From Bradyrhizobium hipponense (lineage in GTDB: Bacteria; Pseudomonadota; Alphaproteobacteria; Rhizobiales; Xanthobacteraceae): a stretch of DNA of 64,000 nt. A program made the position numbers and the translations under genes. The notes under the pieces are model-generated. The model was given only the letters and a program-made list of their open reading frames with translations. It was not told where the DNA came from and searched no databases. Below are positions 16,014-24,377 of the stretch, piece after piece. Position 1 is the stretch's first letter. Each line of letters opens with the position of its first letter. Location of the stretch: contig NZ_VSTH01000053.1 of assembly GCF_008123965.1 (NCBI RefSeq), positions 36,290 to 100,289 on the forward strand, given 5' to 3'.

Positions 16014-17444
16014 TCAACCGGGCCGCGTCATCTTCTCCGGCTGCACGAGGCGGTCGAACTCGTCCGCCGAGACGAAGCCCAGGCGGAGCGCTTCCTCTTT
16101 CAGCGTGGTGCCGTTGGCATGCGCCGTCTTCGCCACCTTGGCCGCATTGTCGTAGCCGATCCTGGGCGCGAGCGCCGTCACCAGCATCAGCGAGCGCTGC
16201 ATCAACTCCCTGATGCGCTTTTCATCGGCGCGAATGCCGCTGACGCAATGTTCGGTGAGGGAGCGCGCGGCGTCCGCGAGCAGGCGGATCGAATGCAGCA
16301 TGTTGTATGCGAGCACGGGCTTGTAGACGTTGAGCTCGAAATGCCCCTGGCTGCCGGCTACCGTGATTGCGGTGTGATTGCCGAACACCTGGCAGCACAC
16401 CATGGTCATCGCTTCGCACTGAGTGGGGTTGACCTTGCCCGGCATGATCGATGAGCCCGGCTCGTTCTCCGGCAGGATCAGCTCGCCGAGGCCCGAGCGC
16501 GGGCCTGATCCGAGCAGGCGGATGTCGTTGGCGATCTTGAACAGCCCCGTCGCCACCGAATTGATGGCGCCGTGCGCCAGCACATAGGCGTCGTTGGAGG
16601 CCAGTGCCTCGAATTTGTTGGCGGCGCTGGTGAAGGGCAGTTTTGTGATCCCGACCACGTGCCTGGCGAACAGTCTTGCGAAGCGAGGGCTCGAGTTGAG
16701 GCCGGTGCCGACGGCGGTACCGCCCTGTGCCAGCGGATAGAGATCCTTCACCGCGACCTTGAGGCGGGCAATCCCGCTTTCGACCTGCGCGGCATAGCCG
16801 GAAAATTCCTGGCCGAGCGTCAGCGGGGTCGCATCCTGGGTGTGGGTACGGCCGATCTTGACGATCCTGGCGAACTCTTTTTCTTTCTTGAGCAGCGCGC
16901 GCAGCAATTCGCCGAGCGCCGGAATGAGATCGGCGGTGATGCGGCTGGCAGCGGCGATATGCATCGCGGTCGGGAACGAGTCGTTCGACGACTGGCTCAT
17001 GTTGACGTGATCGTTGGGGTGGACCGGCTTCTTGGCGCCGAGCTCGCCGCCGAGCAGCTCATTGGCGCGGTTGGCGATCACCTCGTTGAGGTTCATGTTG
17101 GTCTGCGTGCCGGAGCCGGTCTGCCACACCACCAGCGGAAAATGATCGTCGAGCTTGCCCTCGATCACCTCGCGCGCGGCGCGGATGATGGCGTTGGCGC
17201 GGCGCTGGTCGAGCAGCCCGAGTTCGCGGTTGGACTGTGCGGCCGCGAGCTTGACGATGCCCAGCGCATGCACGAGCGCGATCGGCATGCGGTCGGTGCC
17301 GATGCGAAAGTTCTGGCGCGAGCGCTCGGTCTGCGCTCCCCAATAGCGATCGGAGGGGACCTCGATGGGACCAAAACTGTCGGTCTCGACGCGGGGCGCG
17401 GACCGCGAGGAGCGGGCAGTCTTTGATCTAGCGGTCTTGGCCAT
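16014..17444 (-). CDS. fumC: Class II fumarate hydratase
   Basis: Oxygen-stable, iron-free TCA-cycle fumarase that interconverts fumarate and malate, active as a cytosolic homotetramer. The signature GSSIMPGKVNPTQCEA is present near residue 330, with TGSGTQTNMN and the catalytic region HPNDHVNMSQSSNDSFPTAM earlier. The protein is 476 residues, slightly above the usual 465 because of a basic Ser/Arg-rich N-terminal extension. Three in-frame ATGs occur at 17444, 17450 and 17456; I chose 17444, which gives MAKTARSK. Confidence 0.96.
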   Translation of the reverse strand: MAKTARSKTARSSRSAPRVETDSFGPIEVPSDRYWGAQTERSRQNFRIGTDRMPIALVHALGIVKLAAAQSNRELGLLDQRRANAIIRAAREVIEGKLDDHFPLVVWQTGSGTQTNMNLNEVIANRANELLGGELGAKKPVHPNDHVNMSQSSNDSFPTAMHIAAASRITADLIPALGELLRALLKKEKEFARIVKIGRTHTQDATPLTLGQEFSGYAAQVESGIARLKVAVKDLYPLAQGGTAVGTGLNSSPRFARLFARHVVGITKLPFTSAANKFEALASNDAYVLAHGAINSVATGLFKIANDIRLLGSGPRSGLGELILPENEPGSSIMPGKVNPTQCEAMTMVCCQVFGNHTAITVAGSQGHFELNVYKPVLAYNMLHSIRLLADAARSLTEHCVSGIRADEKRIRELMQRSLMLVTALAPRIGYDNAAKVAKTAHANGTTLKEEALRLGFVSADEFDRLVQPEKMTRPG

Positions 17445-17546
17445 GAGCATATCCATTCTGCCGCACGGAATGCCGCGTGGCCTCTTGATATGCTCATCTA
17501 TATAGGCAGTTCGGCGCCGCGCGACGGCCGCGCGCGCCAGCCTGGA

Positions 17547-18065
17547 TCATTTCTTGCGGAAACGGTCGAGCCGCACGACTTCCGCGCCGCCCTGGTTCGG
17601 CGGGGGCGGCTCCTCGGCGCTTTCGGCTGTTTCGGCGGTGGGTTCAGGCACCGCAACGGCCGATGGGGCAGGCGCCGCCGGCAGGGTCTCGGGCGCTATC
17701 TCGGCAACGTCGGAGGTGTCGAACTGCAGGCCGAATTTCACGGACGGATCGAGGAAGCTCTTGATGGCGCTGAACGGCACCACCAGCCGCTCCGGAATGC
17801 CACCAAAGGACAGCCCGACTTCGAAGCGGTCCTCAAGCACCGTGAGGTCCCAGAACTGGTGCTGGAGGATGATCGTCATCTCTTCCGGATATTGCGCGAG
17901 CAGCCGCGCCGAGATCTTCACGCCCTCGGCCTTCGATACGAAGGTGATGAAGAAATGATGCTCGCCGGGCAGTCCATGGGACGCGGCATCGGTCAGCACC
18001 TTGCGGAGCACGCCGCGCAGCGCGTCGCGGGCCAGCACATCGTATCGGATATGATCGGTCGCCAT
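17547..18065 (-). CDS. sspB: SspB-type ClpXP adaptor
   Basis: A 172-residue alphaproteobacterial SspB homologue. This adaptor delivers ssrA-tagged proteins to ClpXP. The N-terminal substrate-binding domain covers about residues 1-125 (DHIRYDVLARDALRGVL; HHFFITF; MTIILQHQFWDLTV; VPFSAIKSFLDPSV). An acidic, proline-rich flexible linker of about 35 residues leads to the C-terminal ClpX-docking tail EVVRLDRFRKK. All three parts expected of a working adaptor are present. The tmRNA gene that encodes the tag lies just upstream on the same strand. Confidence 0.92.
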   Translation of the reverse strand: MATDHIRYDVLARDALRGVLRKVLTDAASHGLPGEHHFFITFVSKAEGVKISARLLAQYPEEMTIILQHQFWDLTVLEDRFEVGLSFGGIPERLVVPFSAIKSFLDPSVKFGLQFDTSDVAEIAPETLPAAPAPSAVAVPEPTAETAESAEEPPPPNQGGAEVVRLDRFRKK

Positions 18066-18179
18066 GGTGGTCCTGTTGCATTCCGGAAGGCGGGCCCCGC
18101 CGGCCCGACTCGCCAAGCCGCAATAGTACCGCGCCTGACCGGTCAGCAGGAGTCCCCCGCCGGGAAGGAAATTAATAAG

Positions 18180-18575
18180 GTAAGTGGAGGCTTCTGTTGC
18201 CAGGTGCCTCCGAACCCCGCCTAACGGAGCTTAACCCGTTAGGACTTCAGAATGGTCTTTCAAACTGCGTTACGCAGCCTGAGCAACCGGAGCAAAGTTG
18301 TCGTTGGCAACTATTGCAGTAGCCCGATAACGGCGGAACAATACCGGGAAAAAGCACGCCCTTTACGCCCTCGTCGATCCTATTTCGCCCCCGCCAAAGC
18401 CCGCATTTCGGCGGGCTGAAGCCCGTTAATCGGTGGGCTTTGGTGGAGGCGCCGGGTACCGCCCCCGGGTCCGAATGGTTTATTACGACGACCGTTTATT
18501 TCCATAGCCGGCGAACCGGCACCCCCAATATAGGGGGCAAAGCTTTCAAATAACAGGGGTTTGGCGGGGCCATGG
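18180..18575 (-). ncRNA. ssrA: tmRNA, circularly permuted two-piece form
   Basis: Transfer-messenger RNA that rescues stalled ribosomes, in the alphaproteobacterial permuted order: acceptor piece, intervening spacer, coding piece. The acceptor piece ends GCCTCCACCA with CCA at 18441. The spacer is about 18393-18440. The coding piece begins GGGGGCG at 18392, then the conserved AGGATCGACGAGGGCGTAAA. GGGGGCG pairs with CGCCTCC, giving a G-U wobble at the third pair, the alanyl-tRNA synthetase identity element. The tag frame is at 18270-18308. Outer ends are approximate; hairpins GGAGGC/GCCTCC and CTAACGG/CCGTTAG mark the 3' side. Confidence 0.95.
18270..18308 (-). other. Proteolysis-tag reading frame in ssrA
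   Basis: Read on the minus strand from 18308, twelve codons GCC AAC GAC AAC ... GCT GCG and a TAA encode ANDNFAPVAQAA. The AQAA end is the alphaproteobacterial equivalent of the E. coli LAA degron recognised by ClpX, and the AND start is the SspB-contact half. Confidence 0.95.
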
Positions 18576-18642
18576 CGAGGTTCCTTTGGATAGGTTCCGG
18601 ATGACCTTGGCCGCGCCATCGCCTGCGTTCTAAGCTCCTGAC

Positions 18643-19236
18643 ATGTCCTCGAATTCCTCACCGGCCGCGCAAGAGCCGGGCCATTCAGCTGCCCCCAGCC
18701 TAGTCGCGCTGTTCCTGGCCTTTGCCCGGATGTCGCTGGCCGGCTTCGGCGGGGTCCTGGTGTTTGCCCGGCGGGCCATCGTCGATCAGCATCGCTGGAT
18801 GACGCCGGACGAATTCAACGAGACGTTTGCGCTCCGCCATTTCCTGCCGGGGCCTAATATCGTCAATTTGTCGATGGTGTTCGGGGCGCGGCTGCCCGGG
18901 ATCGCAGGCGGTGTTTCCGCTTTTGCCGGGCTGCTCGTGCCTCCGACGCTGATCATGACCGTGCTCGCGATCATCTATGCCAAATTCGGCGAGATGGATG
19001 TGCTGCGCCACAGCCTTGCGGGCATCTTCTGCGCCGCGGTCGGTCTTTTGATCGCGGTCGTGTTGCGCATGATGACGCCGCTGCTCAAGAAGGCGGACAT
19101 CGTCGGGCTGATCCTGATGCTTGCAGTGTTCGCCGCCATCGGCGTGCTGCGCCTGCGGCTCCAGGCGGTGCTGCTGGTCGCGATTCCCATCAGTGTTGCC
19201 GTGACGTTCCTCCTGCGGAGGAAGGTAGCAGCATGA
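18643..19236 (+). CDS. chrA: Chromate transporter, first half (CHR domain)
   Basis: A 197-residue membrane protein with one CHR domain: FLAFARMSLAGFGGVLVFAR, the FNETFALRHFLPGPNIVNLS motif near residue 70, and GIAGGVSAFAGLLVPPTL. Short CHR proteins are usually encoded as adjacent pairs that form one chromate efflux unit, as here, where the second gene starts inside the stop codon (ATGA). Chromate as substrate is a family-level assumption. The start has no clear ribosome site. The gene is divergent from ssrA, with about 70 bp between. Confidence 0.85.
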   Translation: MSSNSSPAAQEPGHSAAPSLVALFLAFARMSLAGFGGVLVFARRAIVDQHRWMTPDEFNETFALRHFLPGPNIVNLSMVFGARLPGIAGGVSAFAGLLVPPTLIMTVLAIIYAKFGEMDVLRHSLAGIFCAAVGLLIAVVLRMMTPLLKKADIVGLILMLAVFAAIGVLRLRLQAVLLVAIPISVAVTFLLRRKVAA

Positions 19237-19762
19237 CCAGCGAGAGCCCGATTTGGGTGCTGATCTCCACCTTTGGCCTGATGTCGCTGTTCGCGGTCGC
19301 GGCGCTGCGGCAGCCGTGCCCGAGATGCATCGCATCGCGGCCGAGGTGCATCACTGGATGACGGACAAGCAGTTCGCCGACGCCTACGCGATCGCGCAGC
19401 TCTCGCCCGGTCCCAACGTCCTGATCGTCACGTTGATTGGCTATGCCGTCGCCGGCATCCCCGGCGCGCTGGCGGCGAAGCTGGCGATGTGCCTGCCGAC
19501 GGCCCTGCTTGCCTATTTAGTCAGCCGGCTCCTGAACCGGCCCACCCAATCGCGCTGGCCCGGCCTGATTCAGGCTGCACTGGTTCCGCTCTCGATCGGA
19601 TTGATGGCAGCGAGCGCCCTGATCCTGGCGCAGTCGACCAATCGTAGCGTTACCGCTTTGCTAATAACCGCGGCGGTTGCCATCCTCGCGACGCTATCGC
19701 GCGTCAATCCGCTGTGGCTGCTGCTCGCCGGAGGCCTGTTGGGTTTTGCTGGCATTGTGTGA
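19233..19762 (+). pseudogene. Chromate transporter, second half, frameshifted
   Basis: The gene opens with ATG at 19233 overlapping the first chrA (MTSESPIWVLISTFGLMSLF) but loses frame at about 19298, reaching a stop 20 codons later. From about 19300 a different frame continues as a good CHR domain: AVPEMHRIAAEVHHWMTDK, then DAYAIAQLSPGPNVLIVTLI. One missing G (GTCGCGGC where homologues need GTCGGCGGC) restores a 176-residue protein. Either it is a real single-base deletion that inactivates the pair, or a sequencing or assembly error; all other conserved residues are intact. Confidence 0.8.
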
Positions 19763-19857
19763 TGAAAATCGCTAGGCAGTGATCCGGGCGGGGGATCCAT
19801 TTTCCAGCCGATTAGAACAACAGTGCTCGTGACTTACAGGTCGCGGAGGAGACATGC

Positions 19858-20619
19858 ATGGCCGATACGATGGGCCACTCAGCGACAGCCAACCGCAACA
19901 CCTCGGTGGCGATCGGCTTTTGTCTGCTGGCCATTGCGCCGCAGATTTTCGAACTCGTCTGGTCGATCGGGACGATCTTCGGCTGGGGCGCGGGGCGCGG
20001 TCCGGCCACGGTCCTGATCAGCCACGCCACCGCGCTGCTCGCGAGCGCTCCCGCCGCGCTGATCGGAGCGATCGGCGGTGACACCAAGAAGGCGTCATCT
20101 GACGTGCTGCTGGCGCTGATCTATTCCTATCCGATTTTTGTGGTGGCAATTCTCACGCTGTTCATGACGATCAAGTCGGCACAGGACTATATCGGCGGTA
20201 TCGTGCTGATGGCGCTCGCCTTGTTTGCGCTGTGGGCCTCCAGCGATTTGCAGGGGATGCGCGGCTTCTCTTTTGGCGCGGGTACGGCGCCGCGGATGTT
20301 CGGCGGGCTGCTCGTCGCACTCGGCGCCGGCATCGCGTTGACGGGGCTGCTGACCGATGGCCCGGCGATGGCGCATTATGCCTGGCGCGGGCCTCTGTTC
20401 GTGATGGTCTCGATCGTCTTCTTCGCCCTCGCGATCCGTCCGCTCGGCGTGGTGGTTACGGCCTTCGCGAGCTTCCTGATCGCGGCGATGGGCACGCATG
20501 AGACACGTTGGGTCGAAGCGATCATCGTCGGCGCCTGCCTGACGCTCGGCTGCGCGCTGCTCTTCCCGTACGTGCTCGGGCTGCCGATGCCGATGTTCCC
20601 GCGCTTCCTGGCTCAGTGA
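19858..20619 (+). CDS. Tripartite tricarboxylate transporter small subunit, TctB-like
   Basis: A 253-residue membrane protein. The C-terminal 150 residues match TctB (GGIVLMALALFALWASSDL, then GTAPRMFGGLLVALGAGIAL and four hydrophobic helices), the small membrane subunit of the TTT carboxylate uptake family. The first 100 residues add two to three hydrophobic segments absent from the usual 150-170-residue TctB. The start follows GGAGGAGACATGC. tctA follows after 7 bp, but no TctC-type binding protein gene is present nearby. Confidence 0.85.
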   Translation: MADTMGHSATANRNTSVAIGFCLLAIAPQIFELVWSIGTIFGWGAGRGPATVLISHATALLASAPAALIGAIGGDTKKASSDVLLALIYSYPIFVVAILTLFMTIKSAQDYIGGIVLMALALFALWASSDLQGMRGFSFGAGTAPRMFGGLLVALGAGIALTGLLTDGPAMAHYAWRGPLFVMVSIVFFALAIRPLGVVVTAFASFLIAAMGTHETRWVEAIIVGACLTLGCALLFPYVLGLPMPMFPRFLAQ

Positions 20620-20626
20620 GGATGTG

Positions 20627-22192
20627 ATGTTCGATCTCTTCCACAATCTGGGCCTCGGTTTCGGTGTGGTGTTTCAGGTCTCCTGGTGGTCACCCTGGTG
20701 GCTCTATGGCCTGTCTCTCCCGATCTCGATCAATATTCTGATGTGCCTGATTGGCGCATTGGTTGGCACGCTTGTCGGCGTGCTTCCCGGCATCGGCACC
20801 GTCGCAACTGTGGCGATGCTCCTGCCGATCACGTTCGGATTGCCGCCCGTTGGCGCGCTGATCATGCTCGCCGGCATCTATTACGGTGCCCAGTACGGCG
20901 GCTCGACGACCTCGATCCTGGTCAATATTCCCGGTGAGGCGACATCGGTCGTCACCGCCATCGACGGCCACCAGATGGCGAAGCAAGGCCGCGCCGGTCC
21001 GGCGCTGGCGATCGCGGCGATCGGCTCGTTCTTCGCCGGCTGCGTCGCGACCGTTTTGATCGCAGTCCTCGGCGCGCCACTCACAAAACTCGCGCTGGCG
21101 TTCGGTCCGGCCGAATATTTCTCGCTGATGGTGCTCGGCCTGATTTTCGCGGTGGTGCTGGCCAAGGGCTCGGTGTTGAAGGCGATCGCGATGATCGTGT
21201 TCGGCCTGCTGTTGTCGATGGTTGGCTCGGATATCGAGACCGGCGCCTCGCGCATGGCGTTCAACATTCCGGAACTGGCCGACGGCCTGGGCTTCGCGAC
21301 GGTGGCGATGGGCGTCTTTGGCTTCGCCGAGATCATCCGCAATCTCGACGCCGGCGCCGAAATGAACCGCGATCTCGTGCAGCAGAAGATCAGCGGCCTG
21401 ATGCCGACCAGGAAAGACCTGGTCGACTCGACGCCTGCGATTCTGCGCGGCACCGTGCTGGGCTCCATCCTCGGCATCCTGCCGGGTGGCGGCGCTGTCA
21501 TCGCGTCCTTTGCGTCCTATACGCTCGAGAAGAAGATCGCCAAGAACCCGTCGCGGTTCGGCCGCGGCGCAATCGAGGGCGTGGCGGCGCCGGAAAGCGC
21601 CAACAACGCGGCGGCGCAGACCTCGTTCATTCCGTTGCTGACGCTCGGCATCCCGCCGAACGCGGTGATGGCGCTGATGGTCGGCGCGATGACCATTCAC
21701 GGCATCGTGCCGGGCCCGCAGGTGATGCAGAAGCAGCCGGACCTCGTCTGGGGCATGATCGCCTCGATGTGGATCGGCAATCTGATGCTGATCATCATCA
21801 ACCTGCCGCTGGTCGGAATCTGGGTGCGGCTGTTGCGCGTGCCTTACCGGCTGATGTTCCCCTCGATCGTGATCTTCTGCGCGATCGGCATCTACTCGGT
21901 GAACAACGCACCGGTCGACGTCATCCTCGCGGGCGTGTTCGGCCTCGTCGGCTACTGGCTGATCAAGCACGATTTCGAGCCGGCGCCGCTGCTGCTCGGC
22001 ATGGTGCTGGGACCGCTGATGGAAGAGAACCTGCGCCGTGCGCTTCTGATTTCGCGCGGCGACTGGAGCGTGTTCCTGACGCGCCCGCTGTCCGCCGTGT
22101 TGCTGGCGATCGCGGCGTTCCTCCTGGTACTCACCGTGCTGCCCGCGTTGCGCGCCAAGCGCGACGAGGTGTTCACCGAATCCGAGAATTGA
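20627..22192 (+). CDS. Tripartite tricarboxylate transporter large permease, TctA-like
   Basis: A 521-residue permease with about a dozen membrane helices. TctA family signatures are clear: LVGVLPGIGTVATVAMLLPI near residue 50, YYGAQYGGSTTSILVNIPGE near 85, and the second-half repeat GILPGGGAVIASFASY near 290. It is the transport-conducting subunit for di- or tricarboxylates, driven by a cation gradient and fed by a periplasmic TctC. I chose the ATG at 20627 after TGAGGATGTG; a GTG one codon earlier is possible. Confidence 0.93.
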   Translation: MFDLFHNLGLGFGVVFQVSWWSPWWLYGLSLPISINILMCLIGALVGTLVGVLPGIGTVATVAMLLPITFGLPPVGALIMLAGIYYGAQYGGSTTSILVNIPGEATSVVTAIDGHQMAKQGRAGPALAIAAIGSFFAGCVATVLIAVLGAPLTKLALAFGPAEYFSLMVLGLIFAVVLAKGSVLKAIAMIVFGLLLSMVGSDIETGASRMAFNIPELADGLGFATVAMGVFGFAEIIRNLDAGAEMNRDLVQQKISGLMPTRKDLVDSTPAILRGTVLGSILGILPGGGAVIASFASYTLEKKIAKNPSRFGRGAIEGVAAPESANNAAAQTSFIPLLTLGIPPNAVMALMVGAMTIHGIVPGPQVMQKQPDLVWGMIASMWIGNLMLIIINLPLVGIWVRLLRVPYRLMFPSIVIFCAIGIYSVNNAPVDVILAGVFGLVGYWLIKHDFEPAPLLLGMVLGPLMEENLRRALLISRGDWSVFLTRPLSAVLLAIAAFLLVLTVLPALRAKRDEVFTESEN

Positions 22193-22247
22193 GCAGAAGC
22201 GGCGTGCAACGCGAAAAGTTAGCCTGCAGGATCAAGCTCATAGGCGG

Positions 22248-22271
22248 GGGGTGGAACGCGAGTTCCGCCCC
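22248..22271 (+). terminator. Hairpin after tctA
   Basis: GGGGTGGAAC and GTTCCGCCCC pair over 10 bp (one G-U) around the GNRA-type loop GCGA, 56 bp after the tctA stop. No U-tract follows. It is probably a terminator or 3'-end stabiliser for the TctBA transcript. Confidence 0.5.
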
Positions 22272-22306
22272 TTGTCGTTGCGGTCGGGAACGCTCACTTT
22301 TTCGGG

Positions 22307-22312
22307 TATAAT
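22307..22312 (+). promoter_or_regulatory. Consensus -10 box upstream of thyA
   Basis: A perfect TATAAT occurs 112 bp before the thyA ATG, just after the hairpin that closes the tct unit. No convincing -35 lies at the standard distance (TCGGGA at 17 bp spacing), so the promoter call rests on the -10 and on position. Confidence 0.45.
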
Positions 22313-22423
22313 CTATGCCGGCCGGCGAATCGCTGCTGTCGCAGCGCGTGGGCGGCCGCTAAGTTGGCCGTTCTCCCCAAAGGCTGCCGTCTTCTTAAAG
22401 GTTTTTGCTAAGGTTTTTGGCAC

Positions 22424-23218
22424 ATGCACCAGTATCAGGACCTGCTCGAGCGGATTCTTTCAGACGGCGCCGAGAAGACCGATCGGACCGGCACCGGCAC
22501 GCTGTCGATATTCGGCCATCAGATGCGCTTCAACCTGTCCGCTGGCTTTCCGATGCTGACTACCAAGCGACTGCCGCTGAAGGCGATCGTGCATGAGCTT
22601 CTGTGGTTCCTGAAGGGCGACACCAACATCAAATATCTGCGCGACAACGGCGTCACCATCTGGGACGAGTGGGCGGACGCGAACGGCGATCTCGGCCCGG
22701 TCTACGGCCATCAATGGCGGTCCTGGCCTGCGCCGGACGGGCGCAGCATCGACCAGATCGCGAATGTCGTCGACATGATCAAGCGCAACCCGGACTCGCG
22801 CCGCCTGATCGTCTCGGCCTGGAATCCGGCCGAAGTCGACAAGATGGCGCTGCCGCCGTGCCACTGCCTGTTCCAGTTCTACGTCGCGAACGGAAAGCTG
22901 TCGTGCCAGCTCTATCAGCGCTCGGCCGACGTGTTCCTCGGCGTGCCCTTCAACATCGCCTCCTACGCGCTGCTCACCATGATGGTCGCGCAGGTCACCG
23001 GCCTGAAACCGGGCGATTTCGTGCATTCGTTCGGCGATACCCATCTTTATTCCAACCACCTGGAACAGGCGCGGCTCCAGCTCACGCGCACGCCGCGCGC
23101 GCTGCCGATGATGCGGATCAACCCTGACGTGAAGGACATCTTCTCCTTCCGCTACGAGGATTTCGAGCTGGTTGGCTACGATCCGCACCCGCACATCAAG
23201 GCGGCGGTCGCGGTCTGA
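22424..23218 (+). CDS. thyA: Thymidylate synthase
   Basis: A 264-residue folate-dependent thymidylate synthase, the standard short bacterial length. It makes dTMP from dUMP with methylene-tetrahydrofolate, yielding dihydrofolate. The active-site PPCHC gives nucleophile Cys146, the same number as in E. coli. The N-terminal phosphate-binding Arg lies in TDRTGTGT, and the dUMP-binding region DVFLGVPFNIASYALL is intact. The cytosolic dimer acts with the dihydrofolate reductase encoded two genes downstream in the same cluster (thyA, GNAT, folA). Confidence 0.97.
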   Translation: MHQYQDLLERILSDGAEKTDRTGTGTLSIFGHQMRFNLSAGFPMLTTKRLPLKAIVHELLWFLKGDTNIKYLRDNGVTIWDEWADANGDLGPVYGHQWRSWPAPDGRSIDQIANVVDMIKRNPDSRRLIVSAWNPAEVDKMALPPCHCLFQFYVANGKLSCQLYQRSADVFLGVPFNIASYALLTMMVAQVTGLKPGDFVHSFGDTHLYSNHLEQARLQLTRTPRALPMMRINPDVKDIFSFRYEDFELVGYDPHPHIKAAVAV

Positions 23219-23223
23219 CGCAG

Positions 23224-23709
23224 ATGTCGCTCAACATCCGCCGCGCGCGCCCCGGCGAAGCCGGGCTCGTTCTCTCTTTCATCCGCGAGCTCGCCGCGTA
23301 CGAAAAGCTTTCGCATGAGGTTGAGGCAACCGAGGCGATGATCGCCGACGCGCTGTTCGGCAGCGATCCGCGGCTGTATTGCGCGATCGCCGAGTGGAAC
23401 GGCGAGCCGGTCGGTTTCGCGGTGTGGCTCGTCAATTTCTCCACCTTCAGCGGCCGCCACGGCATCTATCTTGAGGACCTCTATGTGCGGCCGTCGCATC
23501 GGGGCCGGGGCCTCGGCAAGGCACTGCTGGTTTATCTGGCCAACGAATGCGTCGAGAACGGCTGGTCGCGCCTGCAATGGGCGGTGCTCGACTGGAACGC
23601 GCCGTCGATCGCGTTCTACAAGTCGCTAGGCGCCGTCATGATGGACGACTGGACGTTGTGTCGCGTCACCGGACTCGCGTTGGCACGCCTTGCCGGGAGA
23701 GGGGCGTGA
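23224..23709 (+). CDS. GNAT acetyltransferase, diamine-acetyltransferase-like
   Basis: A 161-residue GNAT protein resembling spermidine/spermine and thialysine acetyltransferases: NIRRARPGEAGLVLSFIREL start, DLYVRPSHRGRGLGKALL as the acetyl-CoA loop (R-x-x-G-x-G/A), and WNAPSIAFYKSLGA with the general-acid Tyr region. The gene is embedded between thyA and folA, 5 bp after the former and overlapping the latter by one base (TGATG). Polyamine acetylation is only a guess; nothing links it directly to folate metabolism. Confidence 0.88.
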   Translation: MSLNIRRARPGEAGLVLSFIRELAAYEKLSHEVEATEAMIADALFGSDPRLYCAIAEWNGEPVGFAVWLVNFSTFSGRHGIYLEDLYVRPSHRGRGLGKALLVYLANECVENGWSRLQWAVLDWNAPSIAFYKSLGAVMMDDWTLCRVTGLALARLAGRGA

Positions 23710-24218
23710 TGGAGATCGTCTTCGTCGTCGCAATCGCAGAGAACGGCGTCATCGGCGCTGCTGGAGCGATTCCGTGGCGATTGAAAGCCGACATGCAGCG
23801 TTTCAAGGCACTTACGGTCGGCAAGCCCGTGATCATGGGTCGCAAGACCTTCGAGTCGCTGCGCCGGCCGCTGCCCGGCCGCACCAACATCGTCGTCACG
23901 CGCGATGCCGCCTACCGTGCCGCCGGCGCCGTCGTCGCGACCTCGGCGGAGGATGCGGGCGCGGTTGCGCGTGGTGACGCCCTGCGGCGTTCGGCCGCCG
24001 AGATTGCCGTGATCGGCGGCGCCGAGATCTATCGCCAATGGATCGATCGCGCCGATCGCCTCGAAATCACCGAAGTGCACGCGCGGCCCGAAGGTGACGC
24101 CCATTTCGAGATCGATAGGGCGCGATGGGAGGAAATCAGCCGCCTCCGTCATCCCGCCGGTCCTGACGACAGCGCCGACTTCTCCTATGTGACATATCGT
24201 CGGCGACCGCGCCATTAA
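23709..24218 (+). CDS. folA: Dihydrofolate reductase
   Basis: A 169-residue NADPH-dependent dihydrofolate reductase. It regenerates tetrahydrofolate from the dihydrofolate made by ThyA. Family landmarks: VVAIAENGVIGAAGAIPWRL with the catalytic acid at about Asp28, VIMGRKTFESL for NADPH binding, and IAVIGGAEIYRQ near residue 100. The ATG shares its A with the stop codon of the GNAT gene. Standard length and complete motifs indicate a working enzyme. Confidence 0.95.
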   Translation: MEIVFVVAIAENGVIGAAGAIPWRLKADMQRFKALTVGKPVIMGRKTFESLRRPLPGRTNIVVTRDAAYRAAGAVVATSAEDAGAVARGDALRRSAAEIAVIGGAEIYRQWIDRADRLEITEVHARPEGDAHFEIDRARWEEISRLRHPAGPDDSADFSYVTYRRRPRH

Positions 24219-24226
24219 CCGCATTC

Positions 24227-24245
24227 GTCAATGTTTACATTGACT
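24227..24245 (+). promoter_or_regulatory. Perfect palindrome over a likely -35 box before hflK
   Basis: GTCAATGTTTACATTGAC (24227-24244) is a perfect 8-bp inverted repeat around TT. Its right arm contains TTGACT (24240-24245), a good -35, with CATAGCTC about 16 bp further as a weak -10. It starts 9 bp after the folA stop and 150 bp before hflK, so a protein bound here would block the hflKC promoter. The regulator is unknown. Confidence 0.5.
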
Positions 24246-24377
24246 TTTTCCTGCCCGAGCATAGCTCGAAAGACGGACAAGGCTGCGTTGTAAGGGACCT
24301 GCCGGTCCCCTATAAAGCCGGACCGGACAATGCGGGCCGGGCAAGTTCTAGTTCTGGTCTGCCGAGGAGACTGTCGA

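Noticed and set aside
18393..18440. A free-standing tRNA gene suggested by a GCCTCCACCA end near 18441
   Set aside because: The end belongs to the acceptor piece of the permuted tmRNA; no anticodon arm is present and the coding piece with the tag follows.
20690..21970. A 426-codon minus-strand open frame opposite tctA
   Set aside because: The composition is almost entirely His, Arg, Asp and Gln from mirrored membrane-protein codons; it is not a protein.
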